A program made the position numbers and the translations under genes. Source: JACCZX01 sp963729165 (GTDB taxonomy: Bacteria > Pseudomonadota > Gammaproteobacteria > Burkholderiales > Burkholderiaceae_F). From it: a DNA stretch of 64,000 bases. The stretch covers positions 124,001-188,000 of the forward strand of contig CAVSMM010000007.1 in NCBI GenBank assembly GCA_963729165.1, read 5' to 3'. Below, in pieces: positions 57,601 through 64,000 of the stretch (positions are counted from its first letter, which is position 1; each line of letters opens with the position of its first letter). The notes under the pieces are model-generated. The model searched no databases, was not told where the DNA came from, and worked only from the letters and a program-made list of their open reading frames with translations.

Positions 57601-57741
57601 GTCGGCAACGGGAAACTGGTGCCGTTTGTTATCGGCGGTGGTGGTGAAACGAACTCATCCATCGAAGGCGAACGTGCGCGCATTCCAATCCCTGCAAAGC
57701 GCAAGCGCTCGTTCTGGTTCATGGAGAATCGGGACCGCTAG
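54669..57741 (+). CDS. pilY1: Type IV pilus biogenesis/adhesin protein PilY1, second cluster, short form (frame-disrupted)
   Basis: This PilY1 is about 1,020 residues after repair, roughly 600 fewer than its first-cluster counterpart. Starts at 54669 or 54690 lead into a signal peptide (LTALLALAVATAPAAHA). The vWA-like strand reads NVLILLDNSANWSASI, where the DxSxS metal site is degenerate (D-N-S-A-N). Frames change near 55310, 56040-56190 and 56870. Blocks include GTYLNQVYIGMFRPDGNALP, RWVGNLKQYQFVYNTSTDTL, RPSIHGDVLHSRPVAINYGS and VVYYGSNDGMLRAINGNKTG. The C-terminal propeller carries the calcium loop DSDGDGFVDRVYVVDVRAQL. It ends SFWFMENRDR. PilY1 proteins sit at the pilus tip and control retraction and adhesion. 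Confidence 0.85.
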
Positions 57742-57850
57742 GCGGTGCAGCGGCAAGGCGAAACGGCGCGACAAGGCGAAGCGGGCTGCATGGGTTAGGC
57801 TCACCAGTTCACCTTGCTGTCTGAGCGGCGACTCGTGCTGCTCTGTCAAG

Positions 57851-58495
57851 ATGCCCACGGTTCGCCGCAAGAACCGCTCGAATCCCGAGTGGATTGCACG
57901 TCACGTCAACGATCCGTACGTCAAGCGCTCGGTAGCCGAGGGGTTTCGCTCGCGTGCGGCGTACAAGCTCGTCCGAGATCGCGGACAAGGATCGGTTGCT
58001 GCGGCCTGGAATGGTGGTGGTCGATCTGGGCGCTGCTCCCGGCAGCTGGACGCAAGTGGTTCGAAAGCGGCTTGCTCGGGCCGACGGCGGACTCGCAGGA
58101 CGCATCGTCGCGCTGGACATCTGCCGATGGATCCGCTGCCCGATGTTGAATTCATTCAGGGCGACTTCCACGATGAGACGGTCGAGCGCCAGCTGGTCGA
58201 TGCTCTGGCAGGTGCCCGGGTCGACGTAGTGCTGTCGGACATGGCGCCCAATTTGTCCGGGATTGCGTCCGCCGATGCGGCGCGTAGCGTGCATCTGGCC
58301 GAGCTTGCAGCCGACTTTGCCGCCAAATATCTGCAACCGAACGGCGCTTTTCTCGTCAAAGCTTTCCAGGGCAGCGGATACAGTCAGTACGTCGAGCGAC
58401 TAAAAAGGGTATTTCGCTCCATTACCGTTCGCAAGCCGGCGGCATCGCGTGATACGTCCGCCGAGATTTACCTACTTGCCCGTCAATTGCGATAG
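57851..58495 (+). CDS. rlmE: 23S rRNA (uridine-2'-O-)-methyltransferase RlmE/FtsJ (two compensating frame disruptions)
   Basis: RlmE methylates U2552 in the 23S rRNA A-loop at a late stage of 50S assembly. The start (ATG 57851) gives NRSNPEWIARHVNDPYVKRS and EGFRSRAAYKLV. The central SAM-binding block (DKDRLLRPGMVVVDLGAAPG, SWTQVVRKRL) is in a second frame from about 57985 to 58120. The frame then returns for DPLPDVEFIQGDFHDETVER, DVVLSDMAPNLSGIASADAA and AFLVKAFQGSGYSQYV. The total span is 215 codons, so the two shifts cancel. rlmE-ftsH is the normal order. Confidence 0.9.
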   Translation: MPTVRRKNRSNPEWIARHVNDPYVKRSVAEGFRSRAAYKLVRDRGQGSVAAAWNGGGRSGRCSRQLDASGSKAACSGRRRTRRTHRRAGHLPMDPLPDVEFIQGDFHDETVERQLVDALAGARVDVVLSDMAPNLSGIASADAARSVHLAELAADFAAKYLQPNGAFLVKAFQGSGYSQYVERLKRVFRSITVRKPAASRDTSAEIYLLARQLR

Positions 58496-58587
58496 AGCGG
58501 GGTTTAGAATTTGCCTTGTATTCCCAACCTAGGTACCCAACTGCGGTTGGAATCGCCTGATTTCTTTGGGCGGATAGAGGAGCACCC

Positions 58588-60471
<1,884 letters not shown>

Positions 60472-60489
60472 TCAAATGCAGTTTTTCAG

Positions 60490-60515
60490 AAGGCCGGAGT
60501 CTCCCGGCCTTTTTT
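60490..60515 (+). terminator. Intrinsic terminator after ftsH
   Basis: AAGGCCGG, a 6-base loop and CCGGCCTT form an 8-bp stem running into a T-run (60510-60515). It resembles the terminator after htpX. The folP start codon follows 15 bases later. Confidence 0.9.
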
Positions 60516-60529
60516 ATTGCGTTTCTACA

Positions 60530-61402
60530 ATGCAACCGATGCTCAAAGGTCAGGTAGCAATCAAACAGCAGCCTACGTGGTCGGTTTCAGGCCGCGCGCT
60601 TGCGCTCGATCGAGTGCTCGTGATGGGCATCGTCAACGTCACGCCCGATTCGTTTGCCGATGGCGGCCGTTACTTCAACCATGCAGACTCACTGGCACAC
60701 GCGCGACAATTGATCGACGAGGGCGCGGACATCATCGACATCGGAGGGGAGTCGACGCGCCCCGGTGCGGCCGCGGTGTCGTCAGATGAGGAAATAAGGC
60801 GCGTGGTGCCGCTGCTAGATGCCTTGGCGGGAACATCCGTTCCGTTGTCGATTGACACGAGCAAGCCCGAGGTGATGCGCGCTGCCTTGGCTGCCGGCGC
60901 CGCGATCATCAATGACGTGCGAGCGTTGCAGCAGCCTGGCGCAGCCGAGGTGGTTGCAGAACACGCCTGCGGTGTGGTGCTGATGCACATGCAGGGCACG
61001 CCGGACACGATGCAGCAAGCGCCGTACTATCGCGACGTAACGAAGGATGTCGTGCAGTTTCTCGCGCAGCGGCTGCACTACGCACAGGCCCGGGGAATCG
61101 ACAAACGGCGCATTGCGATTGATCCGGGGTTCGGGTTCGGCAAGACCGACGCGCATAATTTCACGCTTCTATCGGAGCTCTCAGAACTCGGACGTATGCA
61201 GGTTCCTATCGTAGTGGGTCTATCGCGCAAGGCAACGCTGGGCCGGGCATCGGGTCGCGCCGTGGCCGACCGGGGCTCGGCATCGGTGGCGGCGGCAGTG
61301 TTGGCGGCCGAGCGCGGCGCGAACATTGTCCGCGTGCACGACGTGGCGGCGACGCGCGATGCGTTAAGCGTGTTGCAGGCGCTGCGGGACGCAGCACGAT
61401 GA
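60530..61402 (+). CDS. folP: Dihydropteroate synthase
   Basis: FolP condenses 4-aminobenzoate with a pterin pyrophosphate in folate synthesis; it is the sulfonamide target. The start at ATG 60530 gives 290 residues (60539 is an alternative). Signatures are VMGIVNVTPDSFADGGRYFN, IIDIGGESTRPGAAAVSSDE, PLSIDTSKPEVMRAALAAGA, AIINDVRALQQPGAAEVVAE and RRIAIDPGFGFGKTDAHNFT. RLHYAQARGIDKR and VPIVVGLSRKATLG complete the barrel. The open frame runs upstream over the terminator, which argues for the ATG at 60530. The stop overlaps the glmM start (ATGA). Confidence 0.94.
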   Translation: MQPMLKGQVAIKQQPTWSVSGRALALDRVLVMGIVNVTPDSFADGGRYFNHADSLAHARQLIDEGADIIDIGGESTRPGAAAVSSDEEIRRVVPLLDALAGTSVPLSIDTSKPEVMRAALAAGAAIINDVRALQQPGAAEVVAEHACGVVLMHMQGTPDTMQQAPYYRDVTKDVVQFLAQRLHYAQARGIDKRRIAIDPGFGFGKTDAHNFTLLSELSELGRMQVPIVVGLSRKATLGRASGRAVADRGSASVAAAVLAAERGANIVRVHDVAATRDALSVLQALRDAAR

Positions 61403-62757
61403 GCGCGAGGAAATACTTCGGAACGGACGGTGTGCGTGGCACCGTGGGCGAAGCGCCGATCACACCGGAGTTCGTGTTGCGTCTGGGGCAGGCCACCGGC
61501 AGGGCGCTGTTGCAAGCGGCGAGTCAATCCGGCGATCAGCGCCCGACAGTGCTGATCGGAAAGGACACGCGCATTTCGGGGTACATGCTCGAAGCCGCGC
61601 TGGAAGCAGGTCTTTCGAGCGCAGGGGTGGACGTTGTGCTGTGCGGCCCTCTGCCGACTCCCGGTGTGGCCTATCTGACGCGCGCGCTTCGGCTCGACGC
61701 CGGCATCGTGATCAGCGCCTCGCACAATCCGTATCCGGACAACGGCATCAAGTTTTTTTCGGCGCGCGGCACCAAGCTGTCGGACGCCGTTGAGGAGCGT
61801 ATCGAAACCGAGCTCGAGAAACCCTGGCACTGCGTGGATGCAAAGCTGCTCGGTAAGGTGAGACGCCTTGACGATGCAGCGGGACGCTATATCGAATTCT
61901 GCAAGCGCACGTTCCCGAATGAAGCGGACCTTAAAGGTCTCAGGATCGTCGTCGACAGCGCGCACGGCGCCGCTTATCACATCGCTGCGCCTGTGTTTCA
62001 CGAACTCGGCGCCGAAGTCATCTCGCTCGGCGCTTCCCCCAACGGCCTGAACATCAACGACGGTGTCGGGGCAGTGCATTCGAATCATCTCGCTGAAGCG
62101 GTACGCAACAACCAGGCCGATTTTGGAATCGCGCTCGATGGCGACGCCGATCGAGTGGTGATTGCCGACGCCGGCGGGCGCATTTATAACGGCGACGAGT
62201 TGCTCTACATCATCGTGCGCGACCGGATGCGCCACGCAAAGGTGGACGGCGTGGTCGGTACGCTGATGACCAACTACTCGCTTGAGCGCCGGCTGCGTGA
62301 AATGGACATTCCGTTCGTGCGAGCCAAAGTGGGCGATCGTTATGTCCTCGAGATGCTCGAAGAGAAAAAGTGGCTTTACGGTGGCGAAGGCTCGGGACAC
62401 TTGTTGTGCCTCGACTGTCATACGACAGGAGACGGCATCGTCAGCGCATTACAGGTGCTTTCAGCAGTGAGGCGGCAGAGCAAGTCGCTGGCGCAGTTGA
62501 CGCACGACCTGGTGTTGATGCCACAGGCGCTGGTCAATGCAGCCGTCGAGCGCGGCTTTCAATGGCGCTCACACACCTCTTTGGTGGCAGCTGTGTCAGA
62601 CGCGGAGCGCGAGCTCAACGGCAGCGGACGCGTTCTGATCCGGCCCTCGGGAACAGAGCCTGTGTTGCGGGTCATGGTCGAGGCCCCCGAAGTTGAAATT
62701 GCAGAGGCGATGGCGCAGCGCCTCGCATCCACCGTGCGCCACGCACTGCGCTCATAA
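61399..62757 (+). CDS. glmM: Phosphoglucosamine mutase
   Basis: GlmM converts glucosamine 6-phosphate to glucosamine 1-phosphate for peptidoglycan and LPS. The 452-residue product has the start motif KYFGTDGVRGTVGEAPITPE, the catalytic phosphoserine at Ser108 in IVISASHNPYPDNGIKFFSA, the metal loop ALDGDADRVVIAD and the sugar-binding GGEGSGHLLCLD. The phosphate-binding loop LIRPSGTEPVLRVMVEAPE is near the end. It is translationally coupled to folP, the standard ftsH-folP-glmM set. Confidence 0.96.
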   Translation: MSARKYFGTDGVRGTVGEAPITPEFVLRLGQATGRALLQAASQSGDQRPTVLIGKDTRISGYMLEAALEAGLSSAGVDVVLCGPLPTPGVAYLTRALRLDAGIVISASHNPYPDNGIKFFSARGTKLSDAVEERIETELEKPWHCVDAKLLGKVRRLDDAAGRYIEFCKRTFPNEADLKGLRIVVDSAHGAAYHIAAPVFHELGAEVISLGASPNGLNINDGVGAVHSNHLAEAVRNNQADFGIALDGDADRVVIADAGGRIYNGDELLYIIVRDRMRHAKVDGVVGTLMTNYSLERRLREMDIPFVRAKVGDRYVLEMLEEKKWLYGGEGSGHLLCLDCHTTGDGIVSALQVLSAVRRQSKSLAQLTHDLVLMPQALVNAAVERGFQWRSHTSLVAAVSDAERELNGSGRVLIRPSGTEPVLRVMVEAPEVEIAEAMAQRLASTVRHALRS

Positions 62758-62763
62758 CTTTCC

Positions 62764-62807
62764 GTCCGCAGCGCGTCGTGCGCATTGCCGGGCCGCACGC
62801 TGCGGAC
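62764..62807. repeat. Ten-base inverted repeat immediately after glmM
   Basis: GTCCGCAGCG at 62764-62773 and CGCTGCGGAC at 62798-62807 are perfect inverted copies around 24 bases. There is no T-tract. It may be a terminator-type stem, or mark the left edge of the gene fragment that follows. Confidence 0.55.
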
Positions 62808-63061
62808 TAAGTTGCTCGATAACGGGTGCGCGACGATGCCGACGCTTGGGGCAGGTCAGTCGTGCGAGATCGCCATCACGTTTACGCCGGCGTCAAACAG
62901 CACCGGTTTGAGAAGTGGCGCTGCACAGATAGATCATGACTGGGTCGGCGGCACTGCCGCCGTCGCGCTGCTCGGTACGGTCGAACTCAGCGCCGGAAAT
63001 GCACCCGTCGCGTCCTCCGGCGGTGGGGGCGGCGGCGCGACGGATATCTTGTGGCTGGCCC
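62785..63061 (+). pseudogene. C-terminal fragment of a choice-of-anchor D surface protein
   Basis: An open frame of about 90 codons after glmM has the end of an ASH/choice-of-anchor D domain. It reads LLDNGCATMPTLGAGQSCEI, AITFTPASNSTGLRSGAAQI and GGTAAVALLGTVEL, with the typical CxxxxLxAGQSCxIxVxFxP pattern. A six-glycine run then leads to a hydrophobic stretch (ATDILWLALIASVA) and an Arg-rich end. This matches the layout of the glycine-rich C-terminal sorting tags found on such proteins. The beginning is missing: such proteins usually have hundreds of residues before this point and none are here. The frame runs on past 63061 to 63138 into the convergent fasciclin gene. I treat it as a gene remnant. 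Confidence 0.6.
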
Positions 63062-63535
63062 TTATTGCTTCGGTGGCAGCAACACGCGATCGATCACGTG
63101 CACGACGCCATTGGTTGCCGCTTTGTCGGAGGTCGTGACCACCGCTTCTTCGATCGTCACGAAATTCGCGGTGCGCGCCAGGGCAACATTCGCCCCGTTG
63201 ACAGTCTTCATGTTGCCGGCTTTGACTTCTGCAGCGGCCGACTTGGCCGGCAGTACGTGGTAGGTCAGTACGTGCTTGAGCTGTTCCTTGTTGGCCGCAA
63301 GTTCCGCCATCGTCTTCGCGGGAACGGCTTTGAATGCATCATTGGTCGGAGCGAACACGGTAAATGGGCCGGTGCCCGCCAGCGTTTCGTTTAGGCCGGC
63401 ATCATTGATCAGCTTGGACAGTGTCGAGAGTTCGGGCTCTGAACCGATGACTTGCACGACATTTTTGGGTTGCATGGAGGCGCAGCCTGCCAGCGAAATT
63501 GCCAGCAGGCTGAGCACGCAGATTCGGCGGTTCAT
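63062..63535 (-). CDS. Fasciclin (FAS1) domain lipoprotein
   Basis: This 157-residue product begins at the ATG ending at 63535, behind a good ribosome site (GGAGAG). The signal peptide NRRICVLSLLAISLAGCASM has a lipobox (LAGC). A single FAS1 domain fills the rest: FTVFAPTNDAFKAVPAKTMA (H1 motif), LKHVLTYHVLPAKSAAAEV and GVVHVIDRVLLPPK (H2 motif). Such lipoproteins are cell-surface or periplasmic adhesion-like proteins of unknown exact role. It is convergent with the choice-of-anchor D fragment and divergent from pstS. Confidence 0.88.
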   Translation of the reverse strand: MNRRICVLSLLAISLAGCASMQPKNVVQVIGSEPELSTLSKLINDAGLNETLAGTGPFTVFAPTNDAFKAVPAKTMAELAANKEQLKHVLTYHVLPAKSAAAEVKAGNMKTVNGANVALARTANFVTIEEAVVTTSDKAATNGVVHVIDRVLLPPKQ

Positions 63536-63636
63536 CAACTCTCCTAAAGGGCGCGACATCGCACGCGGGAAAATTAGGCGCCGCGAATGACAGCGGCGTG
63601 ACATGGCCGCGCAAAACGGGCCTGTGTTACCGCCTT

Positions 63637-63654
63637 ATGTCACCTAACGGTCAT
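63637..63654 (+). promoter_or_regulatory. Pho-box-like site upstream of pstS
   Basis: ATGTCAC, four bases, and CGGTCAT form an 11-base-period direct repeat close to the PhoB consensus (CTGTCAT-N4-CTGTCAT). It lies about 60 bases before the pstS start. This supports PhoB activation under phosphate limitation, as known for pst operons. Confidence 0.6.
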
Positions 63655-63711
63655 ACCCGGCTCCTAGACTCTTCGCTGTTCTGGAATCGCGGTTTTCTCA
63701 TGGGATATTCA

Positions 63712-64000
63712 ATGAAATTTTCTGTTCTCAAATCACTGGTTGCAGCTGCCCTGATTGCAGGCATGTCCGCATTTGCCGGTGCTCAGGAAGTAACCGGTGC
63801 CGGCGCGTCGTTTCCGGCTCCGGTTTATGCGAAGTGGGCGGATGCGTACAACAAGGCAACGGGCGTGCGGATCAATTACCAGTCCGTGGGCTCGGGCGCC
63901 GGCATGCGGCAGATTCGCGGCAAGACGGTGGATTTCGGCGCCTCCGATGCACCTTTGTCGGATGCCGAGCTGGCGAAGGACGGGCTAATTCAATTTCCCA
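63712..64000 (+). CDS. pstS: Phosphate ABC transporter substrate-binding protein PstS, N-terminal part (3' end outside window)
   Basis: The first 96 codons are present. The signal peptide KFSVLKSLVAAALIAGMSAF ends near AGAQ. The mature start EVTGAGASFPAPVYAKWADA is the PstS hallmark, and residues of the phosphate-binding pocket follow in SVGSGAGMRQIRGKTVDFGA and SDAPLSDAEL. An in-frame ATG four codons upstream (63700) is an alternative start. glmM close to pstS is a known betaproteobacterial order, here with two genes in between. The gene continues past the right edge. Confidence 0.94.
   Translation, partial: MKFSVLKSLVAAALIAGMSAFAGAQEVTGAGASFPAPVYAKWADAYNKATGVRINYQSVGSGAGMRQIRGKTVDFGASDAPLSDAELAKDGLIQFP

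Noticed and set aside
57742..57850. Direct repeat of CAAGGCGAA before rlmE
   Set aside because: Two nine-base copies about 20 bases apart in a short GC-rich spacer can arise by chance and match no known element.

Overview
The window is GC-rich, densely packed chromosomal DNA from a betaproteobacterium, most likely a Burkholderiales relative. The evidence is gene order as well as protein similarity: gyrA-pheA-hisC-tyrA / aroA-cmk-rpsA-ihfB-lapA-lapB-cysM, trxA-rho, ffs with dnaX-ybaB-recR, carA-carB-greA facing yhbY, and rlmE-ftsH-folP-glmM leading to pstS are all layouts typical of that class. I see no CRISPR array, insertion sequence, prophage or tRNA gene.

Layout. 1-3565: end of gyrA, then the aromatic amino-acid genes pheA, hisC and tyrA. 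3658-12651: a BamE-like lipoprotein gene and a first type IV pilus minor-pilin cluster (fimT, pilV, pilW, pilX, a very large pilY1, pilE). 12686-19456: the housekeeping run resumes with aroA, cmk, rpsA, ihfB, lapA, lapB, cysM. 19426-22168 (minus): P-loop kinase, class I fumarase and a YqhA membrane protein. 22446-28625: htpX, then a minus-strand block of MATE transporter, GT39 glycosyltransferase, ribosomal protein L31, Rho and thioredoxin. 28857-35082: an AddB/AddA-like helicase-nuclease pair. 35162-38981: 4.5S RNA, acetyltransferase, dnaX, ybaB, recR, MAPEG protein. 39059-41814: a three-gene ABC importer. 41884-44881: a membrane/TPR-like protein facing a rhomboid-TPR protease. 45025-50947: carA-gmhA-carB-greA facing yhbY. 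51138-57741: a second minor-pilin cluster (two pilins, fimT, pilV, pilW, pilX, a shorter pilY1). 57851-64000: rlmE, ftsH, folP, glmM, a fragment of a choice-of-anchor D surface protein, a fasciclin lipoprotein, and the start of pstS behind a Pho-box-like site.

How the genes work together. Most are housekeeping: aromatic amino-acid synthesis, translation, RNA turnover control, LPS quality control (LapA, LapB, FtsH, GmhA), pyrimidine/arginine precursor synthesis and DNA repair. The distinctive part is the pair of minor-pilin/PilY1 clusters, each set inside an otherwise conserved housekeeping neighbourhood. They probably build two pilus tip/priming complexes with different PilY1 adhesins, because the two PilY1 proteins appear to keep different metal-site motifs.

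Caution on quality. About nineteen genes carry single-base frame disruptions, often in short homopolymers. They include genes expected to be essential or very important (rho, aroA, greA, rlmE). The disruptions are concentrated at about 1.6-13.8 kb and 50-58 kb, while long stretches such as 13.9-21.5 kb and 28.8-38.6 kb are clean. I read these as mainly sequencing/assembly errors rather than real pseudogenes, and I give one span per gene.
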